This document shows positions 47,791 to 58,183 of a DNA stretch of 64,000 bases, in pieces (the stretch's first letter is position 1; each line of letters begins with the position of its first letter). The notes beneath the pieces are model-generated. The model had not been told where the DNA came from and searched no databases. It saw only the letters and a program-made list of their open reading frames with translations. The position numbers were made by a program, and so were the translations under genes. Source of the stretch: Bacteroides sp. Marseille-P3684 (GTDB taxonomy: Bacteria > Bacteroidota > Bacteroidia > Bacteroidales > Bacteroidaceae); contig NZ_LT985808.1 in NCBI RefSeq assembly GCF_900291465.1, positions 3,465,228-3,529,227 on the forward strand, written 5' to 3'.

Positions 47791-50487
47791 TTAGTAGAAC
47801 AGCCAGTCCATGGCATCGTCCGTCCCGTCAAGTGCCGCATTGCGGGTCGTGATGGCGGAATCGGTGAAGCCGAGGACCAGAGCCATGCCTGTCGGCAGCA
47901 GCAAGGTGTGCTTGCCAGCCTCAAAGCGGTAGGCATGGATGTTCGCCAGCGGCATCTTGTCCAGATGGATGGCGTTGGTCAGCACGGGTTCTGCCTGTCC
48001 GTATTCGTTGGCGGACGCATCGGTCTCCAGCTTGGGTGCCTTGGCATACTTCTTCTGGTCGTCCTTGAAATAGCCGACCAACAGGCTGACGGGCGCCTGG
48101 CACTCAAATTCAATCTTCGTGCCTTCCTCCCGTTGGGCAGCTCCGTCGACACAGTATGCCGTGAGTCCCTTCAGTTCAGGAGCCAGCGCCTGTACCTTGT
48201 TCGCAGCGAGGTTGCTCATCAGGACCGCGCCTTCAGCCAGTTTCACCGGTTTCAGCGAACTTTTCATTTGGACTGCCGCAGGCTTCAAAGGTTCAATGGC
48301 GGCAGCCTGCTCGGTCACTTTTCCGGCAGCCTTGTCCTTCAGTGTCTGCAAGTGTCCGCGGAAGTTGGCAAGCTCGGCTTCGTAGTGCGGCAGCAGCTCC
48401 TCCCAGGTCTTGTTCTTCCCGTCATCGCCTCCGATGGGGATGCGTCGTTGGGCGGTCTGCATGCTGTTGGCGTAGAGATAGCGGTCCTTCGTCAGGTCCA
48501 CCAGCTTGCGGTAGTGCTCCAGGCTCTTCTCCAGCAGCGGCGCCACCTCGTCGAGGTACTTCAGGTCCTTGCTCCACTGGTAGTTCAGCACCTGCTCGGC
48601 CGCCTTCACCTTGTAGTTGAAGAAGTAGGCGAATTCACGGTAGCAGTGCATGTCGTTGATGAGGCGTGCCAGCTCGTCCTGGTTGGCAGTAGCCTTGCCC
48701 GCCAGCTGGTCGATGGCAGCCACTGCCTTGTCGCCCCGCTCGGCACAGTCGTTCACGACGTCCAGCGGAAGTTCGCCCACGTGGGGCTGCTTCTTCCATT
48801 CCTTCTCCACGTATTCGATGAGCTTCTCCCCTTCCGGTCCGCAGCTCTCGTAGAAGCCGGGGTAGATGGTATACTTGTAGGGGTTGACCAGCTGACTGAC
48901 GAACATGCCCAGCAGAAGGGTCTGCCGGTTGCCCTCGGTGATGCCGAAGCGACGGAGCAGCTTCGGGGCAATCTCGCCCGACTGTTCGTACGCCTCACGC
49001 ACCAGCGCGCCCTGTTCGTCGCTCAGTCCGTAGAAGTTGGCAAACTCACGGTCCCAGTACTGCATCTCCCCGTTGCGGTCGCGTCGGCAGTTCCAGGCAT
49101 AACGTCCCCAGAGCTTGTACCATGCCCAGTCGCGGTAGAGCTGTTCCTCGCGCTGTCCGTCGGGCAGCTTGTCGGCGGTGTAGGGATACTCCCAGTAGGA
49201 AGCCTGCGGGAAGAGGTGCAGCGCGTTGGCTCCGTGCACATCGTGCATCGCCTGTACGGTCTTCTCCACGAAGTCGGGCGAGCTCCAGCGGAAGGGCTCC
49301 AGGTTCGCCAGCACATGCACGTTCTCGATGTGTGTCGACCCGAGGGAGCTCAGGTCCTTGTGTATCTGTGCCCAGGGTCCGCGCGGCTCGTAGGTCGTCA
49401 GCGACTCGCCGTTATACTTGTGCATGGTGTAGAGGTTCTTGTACAGCGGAAGGGCGGCATCCATCACCATCTTGCAGTTGGTGTCGTGGGCACGCACCAG
49501 GATGGGCGGTTCGTCGGTACGTCCCAGTGCCTGCAGTCCGTCCTTCACACCGGGGATGATGGTCTGGGTGAACCACTCCACATCGTCCTCGTAGGTATCC
49601 ATCGCCTCGCCCAGGCAGACGAGCAGACCGACGTTGGGATACTTCTCCACAAAGGCGGCAATGCTCTTGCGGGTATAGTCACTCAGCAGCGGGGTGATGG
49701 GGCGGTTGCGGTCCTGCGTCTTGATGCCGTAGTGTTCGGCAAAAGGCTTCGACACGAGGATGTTGTAGAACTTCTGGATGACGAAGATGCCCCGTTTGTC
49801 GGCTTCCTCGGTCAGGAACTTGTACATCTCCTCGTTCTTCTTGAAGGTCTCCTCGTCCACCTCGACGGCAAACGGATAGTCCTCCAGCTTCACCAGCGAG
49901 GCAAAGGGGTGCCCGTTCCACAGGTAGAGCGAGTTCATGCGGTTGTCCACCAGCATGTCGAGGTACTTGATCCAGCGTTCCTTGTCATAGAACCAAGGGA
50001 AGTTCTCCGGCGTGTAGGGGTACTCGTACACGTGGTAGCCGGGCAGGATGTAGGTCTTCTGCACGCCGATGCACGTACCGCGCAGCACCATCTCGGGCGC
50101 ATCGGTCACCTGGTCGGGCAGCTCCAGCTCTCTGTTGTGTTGCAGACGGTCCGTCAGGTCACACGTTCCGTAGATGACACCGCTCGGGTCGTTGCCGCAG
50201 ACGGTGGTCACGTTGCCTTCGGTGGTGATGGTATAGCCTTCCTTCCTAAGACTGTCCTGAGTACTTACCGTGAGCGAGATGACTTTATGTTTGTTGTCTC
50301 CTTCGGGCAGACGGTCGGTGAGGGAGGCATCATAGCCCGATGCATCCAGGATGCGCTCCAGGCGTTCCCCGGCATACTGTACACGGTTGCCGGCACCCGG
50401 CGGCACCACGACGATAATCTTCTCCTGACCGCAGGCGGCGAGCAGGATTGCCATCAGCGAGGCAGCGAATAGTTTGCACTTGTTCAT
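47791..50487 (-). CDS. GH67-like (alpha-galacturonidase-type?) lipoprotein hydrolase
   Basis: 898 residues. Lipobox ILLAACG near residue 19. The arrangement resembles alpha-glucuronidases of GH67/GH115: an N-terminal substrate-handling sandwich (KIIVVVPPGAGNRVQYAGERLERIL) and a TIM barrel with RGTCIGVQKTYILPGYHVYEYP, VDNRMNSLYLWNGHPFASLVKLEDYPFAVEVDEETFKKNEEMY. I recall similar Bacteroides proteins named alpha-D-galacturonidase, without experimental proof. An outer-surface or periplasmic uronidase would fit a rhamnogalacturonan target. Confidence 0.6.
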   Translation of the reverse strand: MNKCKLFAASLMAILLAACGQEKIIVVVPPGAGNRVQYAGERLERILDASGYDASLTDRLPEGDNKHKVISLTVSTQDSLRKEGYTITTEGNVTTVCGNDPSGVIYGTCDLTDRLQHNRELELPDQVTDAPEMVLRGTCIGVQKTYILPGYHVYEYPYTPENFPWFYDKERWIKYLDMLVDNRMNSLYLWNGHPFASLVKLEDYPFAVEVDEETFKKNEEMYKFLTEEADKRGIFVIQKFYNILVSKPFAEHYGIKTQDRNRPITPLLSDYTRKSIAAFVEKYPNVGLLVCLGEAMDTYEDDVEWFTQTIIPGVKDGLQALGRTDEPPILVRAHDTNCKMVMDAALPLYKNLYTMHKYNGESLTTYEPRGPWAQIHKDLSSLGSTHIENVHVLANLEPFRWSSPDFVEKTVQAMHDVHGANALHLFPQASYWEYPYTADKLPDGQREEQLYRDWAWYKLWGRYAWNCRRDRNGEMQYWDREFANFYGLSDEQGALVREAYEQSGEIAPKLLRRFGITEGNRQTLLLGMFVSQLVNPYKYTIYPGFYESCGPEGEKLIEYVEKEWKKQPHVGELPLDVVNDCAERGDKAVAAIDQLAGKATANQDELARLINDMHCYREFAYFFNYKVKAAEQVLNYQWSKDLKYLDEVAPLLEKSLEHYRKLVDLTKDRYLYANSMQTAQRRIPIGGDDGKNKTWEELLPHYEAELANFRGHLQTLKDKAAGKVTEQAAAIEPLKPAAVQMKSSLKPVKLAEGAVLMSNLAANKVQALAPELKGLTAYCVDGAAQREEGTKIEFECQAPVSLLVGYFKDDQKKYAKAPKLETDASANEYGQAEPVLTNAIHLDKMPLANIHAYRFEAGKHTLLLPTGMALVLGFTDSAITTRNAALDGTDDAMDWLFY

Positions 50488-50513
50488 AAGGTTGTAAATA
50501 GTTCGTTTTAGTA

Positions 50514-52667
50514 CTAGTTGGATGAATAGTTGACAATGACTTCGTCCGTCCCGGTGATGCGTACCCGGTAGCGGTCCCCGCCCACGTGTTCCACCACACC
50601 GACGGAAGCCTCGGGCCGTCTCTCCGAACGGAAGTACAGGTAGCCCTGTCCTCCGGTCGCCCGGACACGGATTTGGGCAGCATCCATGCGTACCCGTATT
50701 TCACCTTGCGGGGTGGGCACGGCGCCCTCCATCCACTCCAGACCGCCCAGCGTCGGCGTCACGGTGAACTCTTCGTAACCGGGCTTCAGCGGACGGACGC
50801 CCAGGTAATACTTGCCCAGCAGGTAGATGGGGCTGGCTCCCCAGGCATGGCAAAGGCTCTTGCCGTACGGCCGCCCGTACATGGAGAGATGCTGCGTCCC
50901 CGTCTCCGCGGGGTTGTACTTCTCCCAGAAGGAGGTGGCGCCTTCGCGGAGCATGCCGCCCCAATAGGCCTTCATCTCACGCATCACCGCCTCATGCTCG
51001 CCCAGTGCACACAGGGCTTCCAGCTCGTAGAAGCGCATGTAGGGAGTGGTGATTTTCAGGATGGCGTCGTTGAGCAGTACGGAGTGTTTCACTGCCTCCT
51101 GCTGTTCCGGCGTCAGGTAACCGAAGAAGACGGCAAACATGTTGGCATAACGGGTCACGGCTTCGCTCTGCCGGCCGCCGATGCGGTTGTGCACCAACGC
51201 CTGCCGTGCCTCGTCCCAGAAGGCGGGCATCAGCTTGTCGCGCAAGGCGGAAGCCAGCTCGCCGTACTTCTGCACGTCGGCAGTGCAGCCTGCCAGACCG
51301 GCACAGAGCGCCATCGTCTCCAGGCTCTTGCAGAAGAGCACCTGCTCGAACGAAAGCTCGCCGTGCTTGTCCAGGTAGCCGTCCGCCCAGTCGACGAACA
51401 CCCAGTCGCCCGTCAGTCCTTCGACCATGCCGTCGGCATTGGTACGTCCGAGCACATAGTCCATCATCGTCTGCATGCGCGGATAAATCTGGCTCACGAA
51501 GTGGCGGTCGCCGGTGTACATATAGTAATCATAGATGCTCAGGAACCAGAAGAAGGTGTAGTCCATGATGGTGTTGGTGTGGCTCGTCACGGGGTCCTTG
51601 CCGCGCAACAGCCAGATGGTGCGCTTCACTGTCTCGCTGTCGAAGAAGAGGTAATAGTTCATCAGGTAGCTCTGGATGGCATCGCCGCTCCACACCCAAC
51701 GGTCGCGCTTGATGCCGTCGATGAAGAACTCGCGCGTGGTGAGGTGCATGGTGTAGGCTCCCACCTCCCAGATGCGGTTCAGCTCCTCGTCGTTGCAGCG
51801 GAAACTGCCCCGGTAGTCCTCCGGCAGGAACTCATACTCCATGCCGACGCGGTCCACGCTCAGCGCATCGGTCGGCTTGAGGAAGACGTAGCGGAACGCC
51901 TTGCTGCTCTCCAGCACGTAACGGTCGGTGCGCTCCGCCGTCCGGTTCGTGGCAAGGTCGGCAATGTGCTGTCCGTTGACCTCCAGGCGGTCGAGCGTCT
52001 CGCAGTGTTCCGTGTCGCAGGCCTCTTCGGGGCTTTCCCCGTAGTAGAGGTCCAGGCAGCCCGTTCCATGAATGCCTTCCAGGACGACATAGCCGAACGT
52101 CTCCCGTCCGAAGTCGTACAGCACGCCTCCGTTCTCCGGAGAGGTCGTCACGGGTTGCAACGGCTTGCGTTCCAGCCGGAAGGCTGACGGCCGCTGCGAC
52201 GGGTCGTCGAAGTTCCAGTGTCCGGCATCCATGTATACCGTGGCGGACGTGTCGCTCGCCTTTCCGCTCTCGTCAATCCACTCCTTGTCTTCGTAGGTCA
52301 CCTTCCAGGTGCCGTCGGTGTGTACCGTCGGTCCGCTGACATAGAGGGCAGGCGGCGTCGCCTGGTTCCAGATTTTGATGTTCAGCTGGTGCCTGCCTGC
52401 AGGAAGCCGGAAGGCACGAGGCATGCCGAACTGCAACTTGCCGTCGAGCTTGATGTTGTAGGTTCCCTCGGCAGCAATGCGAATCTCCTCTTCCTGCTCC
52501 AGATCAAGCGTCTTGCTGAACTCCACGGTCACATAGTGGCTGTCCATCTTCCAGAAAGGAGGGAAGAAAGCTCCGCGCTCCGTGCGACGGCTGTTCATGC
52601 GGTTGCCCAGCCAGATTTCATAGTCGCCCGGATACCATATCCATGTACTCTTATTCTTCATCGCCAT
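50514..52667 (-). CDS. GH78-family alpha-L-rhamnosidase, cytoplasmic
   Basis: 717 residues beginning MAMKNKSTWIWYPGDYEIWLGN with no signal peptide. N-terminal sandwich domains, then an (alpha/alpha)6 barrel with FRCNDEELNRIWEVGAYTMHLTTREFFIDGIKRDRWVWSGDAIQSYLMNYY and YFDSETVKRTIW, the GH78 signature. The last 17 bp of the upstream MFS gene overlap its start. Cytoplasmic location plus an inner-membrane sugar carrier suggests that imported rhamnosides are finished here. Confidence 0.85.
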   Translation of the reverse strand: MAMKNKSTWIWYPGDYEIWLGNRMNSRRTERGAFFPPFWKMDSHYVTVEFSKTLDLEQEEEIRIAAEGTYNIKLDGKLQFGMPRAFRLPAGRHQLNIKIWNQATPPALYVSGPTVHTDGTWKVTYEDKEWIDESGKASDTSATVYMDAGHWNFDDPSQRPSAFRLERKPLQPVTTSPENGGVLYDFGRETFGYVVLEGIHGTGCLDLYYGESPEEACDTEHCETLDRLEVNGQHIADLATNRTAERTDRYVLESSKAFRYVFLKPTDALSVDRVGMEYEFLPEDYRGSFRCNDEELNRIWEVGAYTMHLTTREFFIDGIKRDRWVWSGDAIQSYLMNYYLFFDSETVKRTIWLLRGKDPVTSHTNTIMDYTFFWFLSIYDYYMYTGDRHFVSQIYPRMQTMMDYVLGRTNADGMVEGLTGDWVFVDWADGYLDKHGELSFEQVLFCKSLETMALCAGLAGCTADVQKYGELASALRDKLMPAFWDEARQALVHNRIGGRQSEAVTRYANMFAVFFGYLTPEQQEAVKHSVLLNDAILKITTPYMRFYELEALCALGEHEAVMREMKAYWGGMLREGATSFWEKYNPAETGTQHLSMYGRPYGKSLCHAWGASPIYLLGKYYLGVRPLKPGYEEFTVTPTLGGLEWMEGAVPTPQGEIRVRMDAAQIRVRATGGQGYLYFRSERRPEASVGVVEHVGGDRYRVRITGTDEVIVNYSSN

Positions 52668-54018
52668 ATCGTTCTTTGGTTATTTGCTCCAGTGTCTTCC
52701 CGCGTGTCTTCGGTGTCCAGATCGTACCGACCAGCAACGACACCATCAAGAGGCCTATCATGATGTAGGAGGCGCGGTAGAAGCCTTCCCCGTTCTCGCC
52801 GTAGATGTAGACAAAGCAAAGTCCCCACACGGCAGACAGACCGCGCACCACGAAGAACATGATGCCCTGTGCCGCCGCCCGGTATTTGGCAGGGAACAGC
52901 TCCGATGCCCACAACGCATAGAACGCCTGCACGGAGACACCAGCCTGAATCGCCCACAGCAGGGTGAAGAACAGCAGACCCGACAGGCTCTTGATGCCGA
53001 TTGCCACGATGATGAACCATGCCAGTACGCCCATGCCCACACCGAAGCAGTAGAGCCAGCGCTGGTTGACCTTGTCCACAACCATCGAGAAGGCAAGGGT
53101 GGCAAAGATGATGATAATCCACTGGGCGGCAGAGAGCATGTTGGCATGCACGTTCGAGAGTCCGCCAGCCGTCTCGTAGATGTGCTGCTGGAAGAAGCCC
53201 ATCACCGAGCTGACGAGGTTCCACGTCAGGTAGATGCCGGCGAGGAAAATCATGGTGCGGATGTTCACCTTGTTGGTCAGCAATGTGCCGAAGGAGGCAA
53301 ACGTGCCGCCCTGCTTGTTCCCGGCCCCGGCGGCAGACTTGGCAGCCTTCCACTCTTCCGACTCGTTCAGACGGCGTTGCAGCAGCCAGGCGATGAACGC
53401 GACGATGAAGAGCGACGCGAACACGATGCGGCTACTGAAGACATTCAGGGCAGCCCCCGTCAGTGTACCGCCGCTCACGGCCTCAGCCAGCGACTCCACC
53501 CAGCCGAAGAGGATACCGCTCGTGCCGTCGCCCGTCGGCGGAGCCAGCAGCATGCCCAGAATCAGGATGATGGTGGGACCTACGCCCCATGCCATCTGGG
53601 AGATGCCGATGTTGCGGCCACGGTTATTCACTTCAGAGTTCTCGGAGATGTAGGTCCACGATGCCGGTACCCCGACGCCGACCGAGATTCCGGTCACCAG
53701 GAATCCCGCCAGCAGCATGGGGAAGTTCACCGAGATGACGATGAGCGCCACGCCCAGCATGTAGACCAGCATATTATAGGTATAAATGGCTTTGCGCCCG
53801 TACTTGTCGGCGAGGAATCCGCCGATGATGGCACCGATGGCAGCGCCCAGACAGTTGGCACTGATGGCATTGAGCCAGCCCAGATGCCCCTCGGTCAGGC
53901 CGAGGTAGCTCTGCCACAGCGTCAGACCACTGGCACCGGCAACGATGGCTCCGGCGTCCAGGTAGTTGGTCAATGACACGGCAATGGTGCTCTTCAGACT
54001 TCCTTTTTGGTTTTTCAT
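52651..54018 (-). CDS. MFS sugar transporter
   Basis: 455 residues and about 12 membrane segments. Sugar-porter hallmarks: GGFLADKYGRKAIYTYNML in the first half, WTYISENSEVNNRGRNIGISQMAWGVGP, and ELFPAKYRAAAQGIMFF in the second half. Sits in the inner membrane and probably brings in an oligosaccharide made by the periplasmic enzymes around it. Its stop lies 17 bp inside the GH78 gene. Confidence 0.88.
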   Translation of the reverse strand: MKNQKGSLKSTIAVSLTNYLDAGAIVAGASGLTLWQSYLGLTEGHLGWLNAISANCLGAAIGAIIGGFLADKYGRKAIYTYNMLVYMLGVALIVISVNFPMLLAGFLVTGISVGVGVPASWTYISENSEVNNRGRNIGISQMAWGVGPTIILILGMLLAPPTGDGTSGILFGWVESLAEAVSGGTLTGAALNVFSSRIVFASLFIVAFIAWLLQRRLNESEEWKAAKSAAGAGNKQGGTFASFGTLLTNKVNIRTMIFLAGIYLTWNLVSSVMGFFQQHIYETAGGLSNVHANMLSAAQWIIIIFATLAFSMVVDKVNQRWLYCFGVGMGVLAWFIIVAIGIKSLSGLLFFTLLWAIQAGVSVQAFYALWASELFPAKYRAAAQGIMFFVVRGLSAVWGLCFVYIYGENGEGFYRASYIMIGLLMVSLLVGTIWTPKTRGKTLEQITKERYGDEE

Positions 54019-54047
54019 TTCGTTTGTACTGTGATTGTTCGATTGGC

Positions 54048-55865
54048 TTATCTTTCAATTGGTCGGAGCAGGCCGGCTCTTGCCTTGATGCTGTCGCTGA
54101 CCATCGGTCCGTTGTTCTCCCACACATTGCCCGGTCCGTTGGCATTCTTGAGGAACTTCTCCCCTTCGGTCCAGTTGTCCTTCACGGTGATGAACGACGA
54201 CCCCTCGTCGGTGTAGAGATAGAACCAGTGGTTCGGGTCGTGCGCATAGCCGGGCGTGTAGATGCTGTGCACCACGTTCTCCACCACGTAGCTCTTGGGC
54301 TGTGCACCCAGGGTGTAGATGCCTGCGGTGTCATACATGTGCTTGGCATAATGGTGAATTAGGTTGGCACGCACGACGTTGTTGCGCATGCAGTTCACCG
54401 TCTGTGTCCAGCCCCAGCCCAGGCTGATGCCGGTGTAGGAGACCTCGTTGATTTCGTTGTGCTCGATGGTGATGTCCGCCACATAGCCTGCGGCAATCGC
54501 CACGCAGCCCCAGTCCTCGTTGGTCACGTCGGTGAAGAGGTTGTTGCGGACGGTCTGGAAGGTGCAGAGCTCCCGACGGTCTGCAGGGTCATAGGGCTGA
54601 TGGGTCTCGTGGGCTGCCGGTGAGAAGCTGCCCAACACCAGACCGTTGCCGGCAATGTCGCGGAAGAGACAGTCCTCCACCAGTCCGCCTCTCGTGCCTT
54701 CCACATAGTCCAGTCCGGTAGAACCCAGGTGCTCGAAGTCGCAGCCCAGGAAGTCGATGCCGTCGGCAAAACGCACGCTCACTGCCGTTCCGGGACGTCC
54801 CAGCCAGCCCTGGTTGTCCAGCTTGTGGTTGTTGTAGTTGCGTATCATCTTCGGTGTGATGCGGTAGCCGTCGGTCATGTACATACCTGCCTGCAGGGGC
54901 ACATGGCCCTGCAACGAGGGACGCATCCACGTGGTGTAGTGGAAGTCCACGTTTCTGAACTGCACGTTCTGCACCGGACGGTCGATGGTGCCCAGCACCT
55001 GTACCAGAGTCTCCACTGCCGGGACGACCGCCTCCGCCGAACGCATGTCCTCGCCTTCACGGGGATAATAGTAGACCTTGCGGGTATCGATGTCGTGATA
55101 CCACTCACCGGGACGGTCGAGCAGCTCACGGGCATTGGTCAGATAGAACGCCGAGTTATGTCCGTCAGTAGTGACCATCGGACTGGGCCAGGGATGTTCG
55201 AACTGGATGCGGCTCTCCGGGTCGTGGAAGCGCACACCTGCCGAATCGCCACGCACCTCGATGGACTTGATACGCAGATTCGCCACGCACCACATCTCGT
55301 GGAGCACCATCTCGGCATAGGGCGCCTTCATCACCTTCTTCACCGCCTCGGCAGGCACCCAGAGCACCCGCTCCTGCTTGTCGACACTGCGGATGCGGTA
55401 CATCTGCTCAAAATCGTCCACGTCGCGGGCACGGACGGCTTTCACTCCGTTGACCCACAACTGGCGGAAGTCCAGCGGACGTCCGTTGAACGTCGGCACG
55501 TCTGCCACCCACAGCTTGCCCTGCCGCTTCCACCCCGTCAGGGTCACACCTCCGCTGATGGAAGCACCGTCCTCTCCCTGGATGACGGTCGGAGCAGCCG
55601 CTGTCCCGCTGTCCTCCGGACGGATGAACACCGGCTCATAGACCGCATGTACGCCCGCAGCCAGGTGGATGGTCACCCCGTCTTTCACCGAGGGGTCGTC
55701 CAGCCGACGCAACTCGCGTGCCTGGCGCAAGGCAGCCGTCAGCGTCGCCTTCGGCTGTTCCTTTGTTCCGTCGTTGGCATCGTTGCCACGGGGCGACACC
55801 CAGATGTCGGCAGCCGACAAGCTGACACTTGCCGACAGCAACACAATCGATAAGAAATGTCTCAT
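54048..55865 (-). CDS. GH141-type right-handed parallel beta-helix enzyme
   Basis: 605 residues from MRHFLSIVLLSASVSLSA, chosen for the signal peptide. Starts DIWVSPRGNDANDGTKEQPKATLTAALRQARELRR, the usual opening of beta-helix glycan enzymes, then PVFIRPEDSGTAAAPTVIQGEDGASISGGVTL and helical turns such as VRNNLFTDVTNEDWGCVAIAAGYVADITIEHNEINEVSYTGIS. This organisation is that of GH141, which includes the Bacteroides fucosidase acting on rhamnogalacturonan II. Periplasmic. Confidence 0.7.
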   Translation of the reverse strand: MRHFLSIVLLSASVSLSAADIWVSPRGNDANDGTKEQPKATLTAALRQARELRRLDDPSVKDGVTIHLAAGVHAVYEPVFIRPEDSGTAAAPTVIQGEDGASISGGVTLTGWKRQGKLWVADVPTFNGRPLDFRQLWVNGVKAVRARDVDDFEQMYRIRSVDKQERVLWVPAEAVKKVMKAPYAEMVLHEMWCVANLRIKSIEVRGDSAGVRFHDPESRIQFEHPWPSPMVTTDGHNSAFYLTNARELLDRPGEWYHDIDTRKVYYYPREGEDMRSAEAVVPAVETLVQVLGTIDRPVQNVQFRNVDFHYTTWMRPSLQGHVPLQAGMYMTDGYRITPKMIRNYNNHKLDNQGWLGRPGTAVSVRFADGIDFLGCDFEHLGSTGLDYVEGTRGGLVEDCLFRDIAGNGLVLGSFSPAAHETHQPYDPADRRELCTFQTVRNNLFTDVTNEDWGCVAIAAGYVADITIEHNEINEVSYTGISLGWGWTQTVNCMRNNVVRANLIHHYAKHMYDTAGIYTLGAQPKSYVVENVVHSIYTPGYAHDPNHWFYLYTDEGSSFITVKDNWTEGEKFLKNANGPGNVWENNGPMVSDSIKARAGLLRPIER

Positions 55866-55888
55866 AATATATTTAAGGTAGTTAAGTT

Positions 55889-57976
55889 TCATTTTGCCAA
55901 CGGCATCCACACCGTCATCTCCGACTTGCCCCGGTTGCCCCAGGCGAAGTAAGGAATCAGGCGGATTTTCACCGTACGGTCAGCCTTGCCCACCTCCCGG
56001 TAGAGCACATTGTCCCACGAAGCCTCGTCCATCAGGCGTGCTTCACCGTCGAGGGCAATCATCTTGCTGCCGTCAATGGTGATTTCCGTCGGGATGAACT
56101 GAATCGTGGAGGGAATCAGCACGTCGTCGATACGGCGTCCGTCAGCCACATCCATGCCTTCCAGACAGTAGACCAGCGGACCACGCTTCACCACCACCTG
56201 GTTGCGGGTCTCCTCCACCAGCGGATTGGACTCCATCAGCTTCACGCGCATCTCCATGTCGAGTTCCACCACGTCGCCCTTCTTCCAGACACGGTTGAGT
56301 GTGGCATACGTATTCGCCTTCACCGGCACGTCGACCGCCTCTCCGTTGACCTTCACCGTGGCACGGTCACACCAGGCAGGGATACGCAGGTGGAGCGCCA
56401 TCTCCTGCTTCTTGGGGACGGCACGGAAGGTCAGCATCACCTTCCCGTCATAGGGATAGCCCGTCACCTGAGACACTTCCAGGTCGTGCTTGCCCAGCTT
56501 GGTCGTCAGTTCGCTCTGCCCGTAGAGGTTGCACCACAGGGCATTCTCGCTCACGGTGTAGGCATAGTTCTGTGCTTCGCAGATGGTGCGCAGCGTGTTC
56601 GGCGGACAGCAGAAGCAGCTGATGTACTCCTGACGTTCGCGCGGCCAGCGCAGGGTATAGGGGAAATCGTCGCTCAGACGCAGGGGGTTGGTGTAGAAGT
56701 AGCGTTTACCGTCGAGGCTCACCCCGCTCAGCACGCTGTTGTAGAGTGCCGTCTCCACGATGTCGGCATACTTGGCGTCGCCCGTGCTCTCGAGCATCCG
56801 CCAGTTGAAGAGCATGTTGCCGATGTTGGCACAGGTCTCGTTGTGCGCCGTGCTGTTGGGCAGCTGGTAGGCACGTCCGTAACTCTGATGCACCTTCTGG
56901 ATGCTGTCAGGCTCGTAGCAGGTGCCGTCGGGCGATGTGCCGTCGTAGAGCGCCCCACATGCACCGGTGACATACATCTTGCGGTTGACGATGTCGTTCC
57001 AGATGCTCGTCAGGTTCTTCATCAGCTGTGCCTCTCCGGTCTCGGCATACACGTCAGCCACGCCGGCATAGAGGTAGTTGGCACGCACGGCATGTCCCAT
57101 GGCATTGTATTGTTCACGGAAGGGGATGCGGTCCTGGTTGTCGTCGGTCCCGTTCTCCACCATGCCGCGGATGTCAATGAGGTTTTTCGACAGCTCCAGG
57201 TAGCGGGGATTGCCTGTGGCGCGGTACATCTCCACCACACCCATGTAGTGCGACGGGCAGATGGCGTTGCGTGCCAGTTCGGCAGACGCTGTCTCATAGA
57301 AATGGCAAAGGAAATCGGTCGCCTTGATGGCTGCGTCAAACAGGGTACGCTTACCCGTGGCGCGATAGTGGGTGATGCCCGCCATCATGAGGTGACCCAG
57401 GTTGTAGGTTTCGAAGTTCAGTCGGTTGGCAAAAGCCCCCTTCTCGTCTTCCGCTCCGACCTTTGTACCGATGACGGTCTGGTCGCGGTGTTCGCTGTGT
57501 GTATCGATGCCCTTGTTTCGCTCTTCGATGATGACCGGTGTGTGGATGTATCCATCGGCACGCTGTGCCTTCACCACCTGTTCGATGAACTTGTCCATCA
57601 GGGCATCCAGTTCGGGGTCTTTGTTGACGGCATAGACGGCAGCCACAGCCTCCAGCCATTTATACATGTCGCCGTCGTGGAAGGGAGGTCCCCAGTGTTC
57701 GCCCTCACACGTTCCGGCAGCGATTTCGAAATTACGGAAGCCGTGCGAGATGTCCGGATTGCTCCAGGTTGCCCACATGCTCTGCAAGGAAGTGTTGCTA
57801 TAGACATTGAATCGTTCCCCCCAGAAGCCTCCGGTCCACTTCACGGCACCGAGGGGTGTGTTAACCATTTTCGCATACTTACTGTGCGCCATATCAGTCA
57901 GTCCGCCTGTTTGTGAAAGGGCAGCCCCGACTACGCACGTAGCCAGTGCGACTGTAGAGAATAGTCTTTTTATCAT
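55889..57976 (-). CDS. GH127-family beta-L-arabinofuranosidase-like
   Basis: 695 residues, signal peptide to about 21. (Alpha/alpha)6 barrel with GGFWGERFNVYS, EIAAGTCEGEHWGPPFHDGDMYKWLEA and NRLNFETYNLGHLMMAG. The zinc-cysteine site is intact: Glu380-x-Cys382 (HNETCANIGN) and Cys456-Cys457 (SCFCCPPN), where the second Cys pair holds the nucleophile in characterised GH127 enzymes. Known GH127 activities include beta-L-arabinofuranosidase and aceric acid hydrolase of rhamnogalacturonan II. First gene of the leftward run; a -7 box lies at 58010-58017. Confidence 0.9.
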   Translation of the reverse strand: MIKRLFSTVALATCVVGAALSQTGGLTDMAHSKYAKMVNTPLGAVKWTGGFWGERFNVYSNTSLQSMWATWSNPDISHGFRNFEIAAGTCEGEHWGPPFHDGDMYKWLEAVAAVYAVNKDPELDALMDKFIEQVVKAQRADGYIHTPVIIEERNKGIDTHSEHRDQTVIGTKVGAEDEKGAFANRLNFETYNLGHLMMAGITHYRATGKRTLFDAAIKATDFLCHFYETASAELARNAICPSHYMGVVEMYRATGNPRYLELSKNLIDIRGMVENGTDDNQDRIPFREQYNAMGHAVRANYLYAGVADVYAETGEAQLMKNLTSIWNDIVNRKMYVTGACGALYDGTSPDGTCYEPDSIQKVHQSYGRAYQLPNSTAHNETCANIGNMLFNWRMLESTGDAKYADIVETALYNSVLSGVSLDGKRYFYTNPLRLSDDFPYTLRWPRERQEYISCFCCPPNTLRTICEAQNYAYTVSENALWCNLYGQSELTTKLGKHDLEVSQVTGYPYDGKVMLTFRAVPKKQEMALHLRIPAWCDRATVKVNGEAVDVPVKANTYATLNRVWKKGDVVELDMEMRVKLMESNPLVEETRNQVVVKRGPLVYCLEGMDVADGRRIDDVLIPSTIQFIPTEITIDGSKMIALDGEARLMDEASWDNVLYREVGKADRTVKIRLIPYFAWGNRGKSEMTVWMPLAK

Positions 57977-58009
57977 AGTATTATAGTATTAGTTTCATAG
58001 ATTAACGTG

Positions 58010-58017
58010 CAAATATA
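58010..58017 (-). promoter_or_regulatory. candidate -7 box for the GH127-to-DUF5703 run
   Basis: On the minus strand TATATTTG, a perfect TAnnTTTG, 34 bp before the GH127 ATG; the -33 is weak. Confidence 0.5.
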
Positions 58018-58183
58018 TAATAAAATATATGGATAAAGGAAGCATAAAAGGATTCTTTTGTTCTTTTCTTTACTTTTCGGGATAGATGGATGCCACGGAC
58101 GTTGCCCCGCCTGCCTCTCTGCTCAAGTTATTGTTGCGCCCGTCAATCTTAATTGTTATGTGCGGCGTGGGGAAGGATGGTGA

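Noticed and set aside
47761..50472. 903-codon plus-strand frame across the GH67-like gene
   Set aside because: Antisense shadow; the minus-strand frame has a lipobox and enzyme-like motifs.
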